Shown here piece by piece: positions 43,838 to 52,981 of a stretch of DNA of 64,000 nucleotides (the first letter of the stretch is position 1; each line of letters opens with the position of its first letter). The translations under genes were made by a program, and so were the position numbers. The notes below the pieces were generated by a model. It was not told the DNA's origin. It did no database searches and worked only from the letters and a program-made list of their open reading frames with translations. Origin of the DNA: Burkholderia guangdongensis (GTDB lineage: Bacteria > Pseudomonadota > Gammaproteobacteria > Burkholderiales > Burkholderiaceae); the NCBI RefSeq assembly GCF_013403875.1, contig NZ_JACBNX010000008.1, forward strand, positions 115,198 to 179,197, given 5' to 3'.

Positions 43838-45547
43838 ATGCAGCAGATCACCCGTGTGCGCCCTTCCCGGTTGCTGGAAGGCGTGCGCTATCCCGATGAA
43901 GACCGTCTGCGAAGCTACGTTGCAGCAGGCGTCCTGACGCATGAAACGCTGATCGGCGCGTTTCGCGCGGCGTTCCGGCTTCACGCCGACCGCCTGGCCC
44001 TGGCCGGCCCCGAGGGCCACTATACGTACGCGGAATTGGACGAAGCCACCGACCGGCTGGGCGCCGCGCTGCTGGCGCTCGGCATGCAGCCGCTCGACCG
44101 GGCGATCTTCCAGTGCGGCAACAGCAACGAACTGCTGATGACATTCTTCGCGTGCCTGAAGGCAGGGATCGTCCCGCTGTGCTCGCTTCAGTCCTTCCGC
44201 AAGCTGGAGATCGGCTATCTCGGCAACCTCTGCGGCGCGCGCCTGCATGTCGTGCAAGGCGACGACGCCAAATTCGACGACGTCGCGTTCGCCGAGTCCA
44301 TGCAGGACGAAGTGGGCAGTCTCGAATTCATCCTGCAGGCCCGCGGAGAACGCCGCGGGCGAGCCGTGCTGCTGGCGGACCTGATTCGCGACATGCCGCT
44401 CGACACCGCCCGCGAGCACCTGGCGGCGGTCCGGCACGAGCCCTTTCAGGTGGCGGTTTTCCAGCTCTCGGGCGGCTCCACGGGCGTGCCGAAGATCATC
44501 CCCCGTTTTCAGAACGAGTACCTCTACAACATGCGCGCGGTGGCCGCACGGAACCGCTACACGCCGGAAGACGTGCTGTTCTTCCCGACGCCGTACATGC
44601 ACAACCTCAACATGGGCTGCTTCTTCGGCCCGTTCCTGTTGACCGGCGCGACCGTGACCGTCTCGCCCGACCTGAGCGAGGCCAACCTGCAGGGACTGGT
44701 GCGCGACTACGCGCCGACGTGGTTGGGCGTCGCGGGGCCGATCCTCGCCCGCATCGCGCCGGAGCTGGCCAAGGCCGACGCGAACGCCAAGGCGCGCCGC
44801 AATTTCATCGCCCCGAAGAACGGCGCGAATCTCGAGCGCCTGACGGGCTCGCCGACATGGCACATCTTCGGGATGACCGAGGGCACCATCATGTTCACCG
44901 GGCCCGACGATGCGCCGGACCTCCGCGAGAGTTCGGTCGGGCGGCCGGTTTCGGCGTACGACGAGGTCAGGATCGTGCAACCGGGCACCGAAGACCCGGT
45001 GGCCGAAGGAGAAGCCGGCGAAGCGCTGTTTCGCGGACCGTACACCATTCGCGGCTATTACAAGTCGGAGAAAGAAGACGGCCAGCGCTTCACGCCGGAC
45101 GGCTTCTACCGCTCGGGCGACCTGATGCGTTCGTGCACCGTCGAAGGCAAGCCCTATTACTTCTTCTGCGGCCGGATCAAGGACGTCGTCGACCGTGGCG
45201 GCGAGAAGATCAATGCCGAGGAGCTGGAAAACGTCATCAACCAGCACCCGCACGTACTCGCGTGCGCCGTGGTCGGCATGCCCGACAAGGTGTACGGCGA
45301 GCGGGTCTGTGCGTTCGTGATTCCGAAGTCCGGCGGCACGCAACTGAGCCTGCCGGTGTTGAACGCGTTTCTCGAGGAAACCGGCCTGGCCAAGTTCAAG
45401 TGGCCGGAGCGCCTCGAAGTGACCGCCGAATTCCCCCTCACTGCATCCGGCAAGCTCAGCAAGGCGTTGCTGCGCGAACGGATCATCCGGACGCTGGCCG
45501 CCGAAGTCGCCGCGCCCGCCGCGACCGAAGCATCCCAAGGAAACTGA
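43838..45547 (+). CDS. AMP-forming aryl-CoA ligase
   Basis: A 569-residue ANL-superfamily enzyme that activates an aryl acid through the adenylate to its CoA thioester. Motifs: LSGGSTGVPKIIPR near 207-220 (P-loop), WHIFGMTEG near 345, GFYRSGDL and the hinge region CGRIKDVVDRGGEKINAEELEN, with the catalytic Lys in TASGKLSK near the C-terminus. It resembles 2,3-dihydroxybenzoate/salicylate-type adenylating enzymes, which fits an ortho-substituted benzoate as substrate. It is second in the operon, followed after four bases by the VOC dioxygenase gene. Confidence 0.87.
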   Translation: MQQITRVRPSRLLEGVRYPDEDRLRSYVAAGVLTHETLIGAFRAAFRLHADRLALAGPEGHYTYAELDEATDRLGAALLALGMQPLDRAIFQCGNSNELLMTFFACLKAGIVPLCSLQSFRKLEIGYLGNLCGARLHVVQGDDAKFDDVAFAESMQDEVGSLEFILQARGERRGRAVLLADLIRDMPLDTAREHLAAVRHEPFQVAVFQLSGGSTGVPKIIPRFQNEYLYNMRAVAARNRYTPEDVLFFPTPYMHNLNMGCFFGPFLLTGATVTVSPDLSEANLQGLVRDYAPTWLGVAGPILARIAPELAKADANAKARRNFIAPKNGANLERLTGSPTWHIFGMTEGTIMFTGPDDAPDLRESSVGRPVSAYDEVRIVQPGTEDPVAEGEAGEALFRGPYTIRGYYKSEKEDGQRFTPDGFYRSGDLMRSCTVEGKPYYFFCGRIKDVVDRGGEKINAEELENVINQHPHVLACAVVGMPDKVYGERVCAFVIPKSGGTQLSLPVLNAFLEETGLAKFKWPERLEVTAEFPLTASGKLSKALLRERIIRTLAAEVAAPAATEASQGN

Positions 45548-45551
45548 CATC

Positions 45552-46424
45552 ATGACCGACGCCTCTCTCTCCTTCGCTGCCCCGGCACTCGAGCTGCACG
45601 GCGTGCATCACACCGCGCGCCCGACCTGGAAGCTCGCCGAGACCGTGCACTTCTACCGCGACCTGCTCGGCCTGCCGCTGGTGCACGCCATTTCGGCCAA
45701 GGGCTGGGGACCGGACGGGCACGCCGACTTCCTGCATTTCTTTTTCGACAGCGGCCTCGGCAGCACGATCGCCTTCTTCTACTACATCGGCACCGAGCGG
45801 CCGGACTGGCTGACCGTGCGCGAGCACTACCAGGACCGCGCGACCCATACCGCATGGCAGGTGCGCGACGAGGCGGAGCTGCTCGCCTGGCGCGGGCGCG
45901 CGGAATCCGCCGGCATTGCGGTGCGCTACCAGATCCGCCACGAGGTGATCGAGTCGATCTACTTCAACGATCCCAACGGCTACCCGATCGAGATCACCTG
46001 GCAAATGCGCCCGTTCACGGACGCGGACAAGACGGACGCCGCCCATACCATCGAGTCCGCCATCGAACTCGAACAGGCGCGGGAACACGGCACGGACTTC
46101 ACGTCGATCGAGCCGGTGTGGCGGCACAAGGCCGCGCGCCTCGAACCGCAGCCGGTCGCGCCGGGCAAGGCGTCGGTCTACGTGCTCGACGTGCCGGAAT
46201 TCGCGGCGCTGGCCGAGCTGGCCGACAGGAGCGAAGGCTGCACCGCGACCCGGCTCGGCAACGGCTACGTGCGCATCGACGGGAATCCCGACCTGCGTTT
46301 CGGGCGCAAGGCGCTCGGGTTCAAGCCGGCGGTCTGGTACGGCGCGCTGACCGGCGGTTTCCGCGGGACGATCCGGCAGTTCGACATGGATGCCCTCGTG
46401 ATCACGGCGGGAGAGTCCGCATGA
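45552..46424 (+). CDS. VOC-family (type I extradiol-like) dioxygenase
   Basis: A 290-residue two-module vicinal-oxygen-chelate protein. Likely iron ligands are His19 or His20 (LELHGVHHTA), His99 (DRATHTAWQV) and Glu147 (GYPIEITW), the His-His-Glu set of extradiol dioxygenases. The C-terminal module is degenerate. In this operon it is the only ring-cleavage candidate: no cupin gentisate dioxygenase is present. It should open a ring made by the adjacent flavin monooxygenase. The substrate is inferred, and a non-dioxygenase VOC activity (isomerase, glyoxalase) is not excluded. Confidence 0.78.
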   Translation: MTDASLSFAAPALELHGVHHTARPTWKLAETVHFYRDLLGLPLVHAISAKGWGPDGHADFLHFFFDSGLGSTIAFFYYIGTERPDWLTVREHYQDRATHTAWQVRDEAELLAWRGRAESAGIAVRYQIRHEVIESIYFNDPNGYPIEITWQMRPFTDADKTDAAHTIESAIELEQAREHGTDFTSIEPVWRHKAARLEPQPVAPGKASVYVLDVPEFAALAELADRSEGCTATRLGNGYVRIDGNPDLRFGRKALGFKPAVWYGALTGGFRGTIRQFDMDALVITAGESA

Positions 46425-47578
46425 AAATCGCCATCATAGGGGGCGGGCCGTCCGGCCTGTTCCTCTCCATCCTCCTCAAGGAGCGCATGGCCGACGTCGA
46501 CATCGACGTCTTCGAGCAGAACGCGGAAGATGCGACGTTCGGCTTCGGCGTGGTGCTGGCCGATACGGGCCTGTCGAATCTGCGCGCGGCGTCGCCCGCC
46601 GTGGTCGACGAGCTGGCGCGTGCGATGCGCTTCAACCATCAGCACTCGATCGTCTCTCACGAGCACCCGATCACGATGAAGCGCCCCGGCGCGGGGGGCG
46701 GCGCGATTCCTCGCATCCGCCTGCTGTCGATCCTGCAGGCGAGGGCGCGCGAACTCGGCGTGCGCATCGCGTTCAACCACCGCATCGACGACTTCGCGGC
46801 CATCGACGCCGACCTGATCGTCGGCGCCGACGGCGTGAACTCCAGGCTGCGCAGCGCCTACGAGACCGAGTTCGGCACCACGCGCCGTTCGCTGACGAAT
46901 CACTTCGCCTGGTATGGCGTCGAGAAGCCGTTCGACGGACCGGCGCTGGTGTTCCGCAAGCACGAGGGCGGGTACTTCGTCGCGCACTACTACCCGTACT
47001 CCGAAACGATGAGCACGTTCGTGGCCGAGTGCGACCATGAGACGTGGCAGGACTTCGGCATGGATCGCATGCCGGACGACGCGCGCCGGGCGCTGTTCGA
47101 AACCGTGTTCGCGCCGGAGCTGGCGGGCTGCAGCCTCGTGTCGAACAACTCGGTGTGGCGCCAGTTCCCGGTCATCGTCAACGCGACGTGGCATGTCGGC
47201 AACAAGGTGCTGATCGGCGACGCGCTGACCAGCGCGCACTTCTCGATCGGCTCCGGCACCCGCATCGCGATGGAAGACGCGATGGCGCTCGCCGATGCGA
47301 TCGTCACGCATCCGGACGACGTGCCGGCTGCATTGCAGCAATACGACGTCGAGCGCCGCCCCCAGAAAGCGAAGCTGATCAGCGCGTCCGAAGCTTCGTA
47401 TATGTGGTACGAGCGCATCCGGGAATGGATGGAACTGCCGAGCGCGCACGAATTCGTGTTCCGCTTCATGACGCGTACCGGCCGCGTGAATCTCGAGCGC
47501 ATGAAGCAGCAGTTTCCCGAGCTCATCGCGGAACTGTCCACGGGTGGCGTTCCCGAACTGACCGGGGAGAAGCCATGA
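46421..47578 (+). CDS. FAD-dependent aromatic-CoA monooxygenase (salicylyl-CoA 5-hydroxylase-like)
   Basis: A 385-residue flavin hydroxylase with GxGxxG at Gly7-Gly9-Gly12 (IAIIGGGPSGL), the DG motif in DLIVGADGVNSRLR, and GDALTSAHFSIGSGTRIAMEDAMALA for the second FAD contact. The lack of the usual acid-substrate pocket features and the resemblance to salicylyl-CoA 5-hydroxylase and the N-half of anthraniloyl-CoA monooxygenase suggest a CoA thioester substrate. It is coupled to the VOC gene upstream and the thioesterase downstream (ATGA overlaps at both ends), so hydroxylation then thioester release is a natural order. Confidence 0.85.
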   Translation: MKIAIIGGGPSGLFLSILLKERMADVDIDVFEQNAEDATFGFGVVLADTGLSNLRAASPAVVDELARAMRFNHQHSIVSHEHPITMKRPGAGGGAIPRIRLLSILQARARELGVRIAFNHRIDDFAAIDADLIVGADGVNSRLRSAYETEFGTTRRSLTNHFAWYGVEKPFDGPALVFRKHEGGYFVAHYYPYSETMSTFVAECDHETWQDFGMDRMPDDARRALFETVFAPELAGCSLVSNNSVWRQFPVIVNATWHVGNKVLIGDALTSAHFSIGSGTRIAMEDAMALADAIVTHPDDVPAALQQYDVERRPQKAKLISASEASYMWYERIREWMELPSAHEFVFRFMTRTGRVNLERMKQQFPELIAELSTGGVPELTGEKP

Positions 47579-48027
47579 TGCACGCGACCGAGTACGTGGT
47601 CGGCGAACGCCCGTTCGTCGTGCGCCGAACCGTCCGCTGGGGGGATTGCGACCCGGCGGGCGTCGTCTACACCGGACGCTTCACGGACTATCTGCTGGGC
47701 GCCGTCGGACTCTTCACCGGCCACATCGCAGGAGGACGCCGCCTGGAAAGCGCATTCGGCGTCGGACTGCCGTGCCGCGCGATGCGATTCGAATTCATCG
47801 GCTCGCTGTGGCCCGACGACGTGATCGACATCACCTGCACGATCGACGGCATCCGCACACGCTCGTTCGACATCCGATGCATGGCGCGACGCCCGGACGG
47901 CGCGCCGGTCTTCGACGCGACGTTCTCGCCGATCTGCGTGCGCCTCGACGAGCGCATCGGCACGCCGATTCCCGACGCGCTGCGCGAAGCGCTCGGCGCC
48001 CATACGGCGAACGCCGCCGCCCATTGA
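47575..48027 (+). CDS. Acyl-CoA thioesterase, 4-hydroxybenzoyl-CoA type
   Basis: A 150-residue hot-dog-fold thioesterase. The active-site signature RWGDCDPAGVVYTGRF with Asp26 is that of the Pseudomonas-type 4-hydroxybenzoyl-CoA thioesterases. It overlaps the monooxygenase stop by four bases; the ATG at 47578 is an alternative three bases on. In context it should free the hydroxylated aryl acid (a gentisate-like product) from CoA before ring cleavage. Confidence 0.88.
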   Translation: MMHATEYVVGERPFVVRRTVRWGDCDPAGVVYTGRFTDYLLGAVGLFTGHIAGGRRLESAFGVGLPCRAMRFEFIGSLWPDDVIDITCTIDGIRTRSFDIRCMARRPDGAPVFDATFSPICVRLDERIGTPIPDALREALGAHTANAAAH

Positions 48028-48047
48028 AACCCGTCTATTCCACGATC

Positions 48048-48803
48048 ATGCACTACAGAATTGGACAGATTGTTCCGAGCTCCAACGTCACCATGGAAGC
48101 CGAAGTGCCCGCGATCTTCGCCGGGCGCATGCGTGAACGTCCCGAGCGCTTCTCGTTTCATTCCAGCCGGGTGCGCATGCACCGCGTGGTGGCCGAAGAG
48201 CTGGAGCGGATGAACCGCGACATGGGGCGCTGCGCGCTGGAGCTCGCCGACGCGCGCGTCGACGTCATGAGCACGGCCTGCCTGGTCGCGACCATGTGCA
48301 TGGGCACCGGCTACCACCGCAAGGCCATCGGCGAATTGAACGCCGTGCTGGAGGACGCGCCCTATCGGCCCGAGATCATGACCTCGGCCGGCGCGCTGGT
48401 CGAAGAGCTGAAAGACTTCGGCGCGCGCAGGATCTCGTTGCTCGCGCCCTACAGCGACGAACTGACCCGCACCGTCGTCGCTTATATCGAAGACGAAGGC
48501 ATCGAGGTCAAGGATGCGATCAACTTTTCCATCCTCGACAACCTGGCCGTCGGCGCACGGAACCCGCTGCAGCTGCTCGACGACGTCAAGCGACTGGACG
48601 TGGCGGGGGTCGATACCGTCGTGCTGTCCGCCTGCGTGCAGATGCCGTCGCTCGCGGCGGTCGAGCGCGCACAGAGGATGCTGGGCATTCCGGTGACGTC
48701 GACGGCGGTGTGCACGGCACGGCAAATGATGCGCCGCCTGAACCTCGAGGCCGTGGCGCCGGAAGCCGGCGCCTATCTCGGCAGCCAGGCCGGACTCGAC
48801 TGA
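48048..48803 (+). CDS. Maleate cis-trans isomerase
   Basis: A 251-residue member of the Asp/Glu racemase superfamily. The sequence opens HYRIGQIVPSSNVTMEAEVPA and carries the two catalytic cysteines in ACLVATMC (Cys78) and LSACVQMPS (Cys196), the arrangement of NicE/MaiA maleate isomerases that make fumarate. It overlaps or abuts the thioesterase gene (21 bases to the ATG; a TTG at 48024 would overlap the stop). Its presence implies that the operon's pathway yields maleate. In nicotinate degraders the same enzyme follows maleamate hydrolysis, but no such amidase is here. Confidence 0.9.
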   Translation: MHYRIGQIVPSSNVTMEAEVPAIFAGRMRERPERFSFHSSRVRMHRVVAEELERMNRDMGRCALELADARVDVMSTACLVATMCMGTGYHRKAIGELNAVLEDAPYRPEIMTSAGALVEELKDFGARRISLLAPYSDELTRTVVAYIEDEGIEVKDAINFSILDNLAVGARNPLQLLDDVKRLDVAGVDTVVLSACVQMPSLAAVERAQRMLGIPVTSTAVCTARQMMRRLNLEAVAPEAGAYLGSQAGLD

Positions 48804-48870
48804 AGCCGATACGTCCGCTTTCGATGCGAGCCGCTCGAAGAAGCGGCTGCGACAACCCAGGAGACAATCC

Positions 48871-50136
48871 ATGCAGCGCCCCAATGATGTCTTGCCGGCC
48901 GCCGGCAAGTGGACCTATATCGCCGTCGTTTTCGGAGCCGCACTGGGCATGATGGTCGGCTACGCGCCCTTGTTCAACGCCACGGCGGGCGTGTTTGCCC
49001 GTCCATTGGCGGCCGAATTCGGGTGGGGACGATCCGAAGCCTCGCTGTCCTACGCCGCGTCGATGTTCGGCCTGGCGGTCGTCAGCCCGCTGATCGGCTC
49101 GCTCATGGACCGCTTCGGCATCCGGCGTGTCATCGCCATGTCGGCCGTGACGTTCGGTCTCGCCACGGCGGCGATGGCGTTGCAGAACGGCAGCAAGACC
49201 GGGTGGGTCGCCCTGTCGATCGTCATCGGCCTGTCCGGCGCCGCGACTTCGGTGCTGGGATATCTGTCCGTCCTGCCTCAATGGTTCGACCGTCGCCTGG
49301 GTCTGGCGCTGGGGATCGCCATGTGCGGACTCGGCGCGGGCACCGTGTTGATGCCCATGACCGCTCAATATCTCGTCTCGGCACATGGATGGCGCACTGC
49401 TTACGTGGCGTTGGGCGGCGGAACCGTCGTCTTCTCGCTCGTCGCGTGCGCCCTGTTGCAGGAACGTCCGCGCGCGGACCGTCTCGTGGCGGCCCAAGCG
49501 GCGCAGCATACCGACGGCGTCGCGCTCGGCGCCGCACTGCGCAGCTACAGACTCTGGGCGATCTGGCTGGTGTTCGTTCTCGCATCGGCTTCGACGCTTT
49601 CGCTGGGCCCGCATCTGCCCGCCATGTTCGCGGATCGCGGCTTCAGCGCAGCCGACGCCGCGCGCAGCGCATCGACCGTGGGCATCGGGCTCTTGATCGG
49701 TCGCCTCGTCACCGGCATCGCGCTCGATCGTGTTCACGCACCGTTCGTCGCTTGCGCGTTCTTCATCGGCGGCGCAATCGGCATCTTTCTTCTGCGCGGC
49801 GCCACCGACTACCCCACGCTGCTGATATCGACGGCGCTGATTGGCTTGACGATCGGCGCCGAGGGCGATCTGATCTCGTATCTCGTTCGCTCGTATTTCG
49901 GCCTGCGTTCGTTTGGCACCTTGTTCGGCATCGCGTTTTCCGGCTACGGATTCGGCGCGGTGGTCGGCCCGATCGGCCTGGGCGCCTGGTTCGACCGGCA
50001 CGGCGACTATGGGCTGCCGCTTGTGGTGATGCCGTGCATGCTGCTCGCGGCGGGGCTGCTCGTGCTGTCCCTGGGAAGATACCGCCGTTCCGGCATTCAA
50101 CCCGGCACGAGCGACCCGGTGACCCTGTCGGCGTGA
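48871..50136 (+). CDS. MFS transporter of the aromatic-acid operon
   Basis: A 421-residue, 12-helix major facilitator protein with GSLMDRFGIRR as the helix 2-3 loop and YLSVLPQWFDRRLGLALGIAMCGLGAGTVLMP around helix 5, as in monocarboxylate/OFA-type carriers. The AGGAGA ribosome site before the ATG at 48871 is good. Lying 67 bases after the maleate isomerase gene and before the TetR gene, it is the obvious candidate to import the aromatic acid. Confidence 0.87.
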   Translation: MQRPNDVLPAAGKWTYIAVVFGAALGMMVGYAPLFNATAGVFARPLAAEFGWGRSEASLSYAASMFGLAVVSPLIGSLMDRFGIRRVIAMSAVTFGLATAAMALQNGSKTGWVALSIVIGLSGAATSVLGYLSVLPQWFDRRLGLALGIAMCGLGAGTVLMPMTAQYLVSAHGWRTAYVALGGGTVVFSLVACALLQERPRADRLVAAQAAQHTDGVALGAALRSYRLWAIWLVFVLASASTLSLGPHLPAMFADRGFSAADAARSASTVGIGLLIGRLVTGIALDRVHAPFVACAFFIGGAIGIFLLRGATDYPTLLISTALIGLTIGAEGDLISYLVRSYFGLRSFGTLFGIAFSGYGFGAVVGPIGLGAWFDRHGDYGLPLVVMPCMLLAAGLLVLSLGRYRRSGIQPGTSDPVTLSA

Positions 50137-50217
50137 GCGCGCCGGCGAGGCGAACGGGTAGAATTATCGCGGTCGCAATTTTGTGCACAACCTCGCCGGT
50201 TACCGCCACCTCCGTCC

Positions 50218-51000
50218 ATGACAGCCGCTCGCAAGCCCGTTGCCGTTGCAGAGAAACCCAAGCATGCCCCTCGCGGGCGAGGACGCCCGCCCAGGAACGA
50301 CTCGCCCATCGGGACCGAACCGACGCTCAGCCGGGCTGCCATTCTGCAGCATGCGATCGAACTGACGAAAACCGTGCCGCTGGACCAGATTTCGATGGTG
50401 CAGCTCGCCAAGGACTTCGGCGTGGCACCGGGGCTGATCCACTACTACCTGGGCGGCCGGGACAAGCTGGTGTCCGGCGTGCTGAACGCGTACTACCGGA
50501 TGCGCATGGCCCGCGCCGAAAACCTGACGGGCGATTGGCGGCGCGACGTCGAACGCATTGCGCGGAACAGCTTCGAAGTCGCGATAGAGAACCCCGGCGT
50601 CAGCCTCTATGTCGCGTCTCACAACCGTTATCGCCTGTTTCAGGACGTCGAGCCCGGCGAGACCGACTACGGGATGGAGTTCTTCAACCTGATGACCTCC
50701 GCCATCATGCAGGGCGGCTTCACGGCGGACCAGGTGGCGCTCGCCTATCACCTGATCGCGCAGTATCTGGTGTCGACCAGCATGGCGGAGACGTCTCGCC
50801 AGTTGCCGGCCTACCATCAGGCGTTCATCGAGGAAAAGCTCGGCCAGGCGCCGGCCGCTCAATACCCCGGCGCGCGCTTCGTCAGCAAGGCGTTCTCGCA
50901 CCTGTCGTCGGAGACCTCTTTCGAGGAAGGCCTGCGCATCACGCTCGACGGCATCGACGCGTGGCGTCAGGCCAGGAAGGGCAAGGCAAAGGCAGGCTGA
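50218..51000 (+). CDS. TetR-family transcriptional regulator
   Basis: A 260-residue regulator with a basic, Pro-rich N-terminal tail (to about residue 35), then a TetR helix-turn-helix: SRAAILQHAIELTKTVPLDQISMVQLAKDFGVAPGLIHYYLGGRDKLVSGVL. The C-terminal domain should bind the pathway's acid or CoA thioester. It lies 81 bases after the transporter on the same strand; the palindromic sites at the operon promoter are its likely targets. The start is set by the ATG at 50218. Confidence 0.87.
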   Translation: MTAARKPVAVAEKPKHAPRGRGRPPRNDSPIGTEPTLSRAAILQHAIELTKTVPLDQISMVQLAKDFGVAPGLIHYYLGGRDKLVSGVLNAYYRMRMARAENLTGDWRRDVERIARNSFEVAIENPGVSLYVASHNRYRLFQDVEPGETDYGMEFFNLMTSAIMQGGFTADQVALAYHLIAQYLVSTSMAETSRQLPAYHQAFIEEKLGQAPAAQYPGARFVSKAFSHLSSETSFEEGLRITLDGIDAWRQARKGKAKAG

Positions 51001-51194
51001 TCGCGGTCGCCGCCGCGCGCGCCTCGCGTGCGGCCGCTTGCGCCTGCTTGCGCCTGATCGCGCCCGCCTGCGCAAACAATCCCGCCTCGACAGGCGTTGC
51101 CTTCGCGGGTCGCGCTGTCATCCTTTTGCCCGATTCCGCGCGCCGCGCAAACCGACCTAGACTGGGGCACCTACATCGACAAGGAACGCACCGC

Positions 51195-51980
51195 ATGTCT
51201 ACGTCACGCACCATCCTGATCACCGGCGCCGGCACCGGCATCGGCGAAGCCTGCGCGAAGCGCTACGCGGCGAACGGCGACACCGTCGTGCTGATCGGCC
51301 GCCGCCGCGAGCCGCTCGAGCGCATCGCCGCGCAAACGGGCGGTATCGCGCTCGCCGCCGACGCCGCGAGCGCGGACGACTGGGCGCGCATCGTCGCGCG
51401 GCTCAAGGCCGACGGGCTCGGCATCGACGCGCTCGTCGCGTGCGCGGGCGGCCACGGGGTCGGCACCGCCACCGACATGACCGACACCGACTGGGCCGCC
51501 GCGATGCGCGCGAACCTCGACACCGCGTTCGTCAGCGCGCGCGCGTGCCTGCCGGGGCTGATCGCGCGGCGCGGGTCGATCGTGCTGGTCGCGTCGATCG
51601 CGTCGCTCGCGGCCGGGCCCGGCGTGTGCGGCTACACGACCGCGAAGCACGCGCTGATCGGCCTCACGCGCTCGCTCGCGCGCGACTACGGCCCGCACGG
51701 CGTGCGCGTGAACGCGGTGTGCCCGGGGTGGGTCCGCACGCCGATGGCCGACGCGGAGATGGAGCCGCTGATGGCGCATTACGACGAGTCGCTCGACGCC
51801 GCGTATGCGCGCGTGTGCCGCGACGTGCCGCTGCGGCGGCCGGGGGAAGCCGACGAGATCGCGTCGGTGTGCGCGTTCCTGACGTCGCCGGCCGCGTCGA
51901 TCGTGACCGGCGCGGCGCTCGTCGCGGACGGCGGCTCGACGATCGTCGACGTGCCGACGATCGCGTTCGATCATATGTGA
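51195..51980 (+). CDS. SDR-family oxidoreductase
   Basis: A 261-residue classical short-chain dehydrogenase. The cofactor motif TGAGTGIG is at residues 10-17, NAG-like CAGG near 90, and the active site YTTAKH follows a Ser in VASIASLAAGPGVCGYTTAKHALIGLTRSLA. An acidic-free, Arg-rich loop (IGRRREP) after beta 2 hints at NADP. AAGGA nine bases before the ATG sets the start. It is separated from the TetR gene by 194 bases and probably has its own promoter. Substrate unknown. Confidence 0.87.
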   Translation: MSTSRTILITGAGTGIGEACAKRYAANGDTVVLIGRRREPLERIAAQTGGIALAADAASADDWARIVARLKADGLGIDALVACAGGHGVGTATDMTDTDWAAAMRANLDTAFVSARACLPGLIARRGSIVLVASIASLAAGPGVCGYTTAKHALIGLTRSLARDYGPHGVRVNAVCPGWVRTPMADAEMEPLMAHYDESLDAAYARVCRDVPLRRPGEADEIASVCAFLTSPAASIVTGAALVADGGSTIVDVPTIAFDHM

Positions 51981-51986
51981 GGGAAA

Positions 51987-52075
51987 GGGCGCCCGGTGTA
52001 GGGGCGCCCGGCGCTGCGCATGCGGACGATGCTCAGCCTCGATTTTCGGACGCCCGCTTTTGCGGGCTCGCGTCC
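51987..52075. terminator. Two stem-loops between convergent SDR genes
   Basis: GGGCGCCC repeated around a 7-base loop (51987-52009) and GCCCGC-TTTT-GCGGGC (52052-52067, extended by GGAC/GTCC) lie between the converging genes. No T-run follows on either strand. Confidence 0.5.
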
Positions 52076-52180
52076 GTCATCCGTCCCGCTCGCCATCGCC
52101 GAGAAACGCCGTCTCGCCCGTCGAAGTCGATCCGGGCGCAATATCCTTTGTACGTCAGGTCGTCGATCACGGCCCGCCCC

Positions 52181-52981
52181 CTACCCCAGCACCGCCGTCG
52201 ATTCCGGCAGCGTCGCGCCGCCGTCGACGACGATCGTCTGCCCGGTCACGTACGACGCCGCATCCGACGCGAGAAACAGCATCGCCGCCGCGATGTCGGA
52301 CGGCTCGCCGAGGCGGCCGACCGGAATGGCGGCCGCGATGCGCGCGTTGTGCGCGGCGTCGCCGAGGTTGTCCATCGCCGGCGTGCGGATCATGCCCGGC
52401 TCGACGCCGTTGACCGTCACCCGCTCCTTCGCAAGCTCCAGCGCGGCCGCGCGGATGAACCCGTTCACGCCGGCCTTCGACGCCGCGTAGTGCGCGAGCC
52501 CCGGGTACGCGACGCGCGGGCCCGTCACCGATGACGTCGCCAGAATCCGCCCCCCACTCTGCCGCCGGAACGCCGGCAGCGCCGCCTGCGCGAGCCAGAA
52601 CAGCGCGGCGAGGTTCACGTCGAGCGTGCGGCCGAGAATCTCGGGCGTGATCGCGTCGAACGGCGTCAGCGGAAAATACGCGGCGTTGTGGATCACCACG
52701 TCGAGCCGCCCGAACGCGGCCTCGACGCCGGCTACCAGCGCATCGATCTGCTCGCGCCGCGCGACGTCCGCCTGCCACGCGCGCGCGGTCGCGCCGGTCG
52801 CCGCGATCTGCCGCGCGGCCGCTTCCGCCGCGTCGAGCCGCAGGTCCGCGATCGCGACCGCCGCGCCGCGCGCGGCGAACGCGTCGGCGATACCGCGCCC
52901 GATCCCCTGCGCGCCGCCGGTGACCAGCACCGTGCGGCCCGCGAACTCGCGCTCGCGCGCGGGCAGCGTGGCGCCGCTCAT
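52181..52981 (-). CDS. SDR-family oxidoreductase, coupled to moaF
   Basis: A 266-residue short-chain dehydrogenase with TGGAQGIG (near residues 20-27), an Asp-Leu-Arg after beta 2 (IADLRLD) that favours NAD, NAA in VVIHNAAYF and the active site YAASKAG. The C-terminus GQTIVVDGGATL is typical. Its ATG at 52981 overlaps the stop of the MoaF gene (ATGA), so the two are translated together. Substrate unknown; the nearby hpa cluster suggests aromatic or side-chain metabolism, but this is weak. Confidence 0.87.
   Translation of the reverse strand: MSGATLPAREREFAGRTVLVTGGAQGIGRGIADAFAARGAAVAIADLRLDAAEAAARQIAATGATARAWQADVARREQIDALVAGVEAAFGRLDVVIHNAAYFPLTPFDAITPEILGRTLDVNLAALFWLAQAALPAFRRQSGGRILATSSVTGPRVAYPGLAHYAASKAGVNGFIRAAALELAKERVTVNGVEPGMIRTPAMDNLGDAAHNARIAAAIPVGRLGEPSDIAAAMLFLASDAASYVTGQTIVVDGGATLPESTAVLG

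Noticed and set aside
45552..48803. Operon read as a nicotinate (nic) pathway because of the maleate isomerase
   Set aside because: No hydroxylase, NicX-type dioxygenase, formylmaleamate deformylase or maleamate amidase is recognised; the CoA ligase and thioesterase point to an aryl-CoA route.
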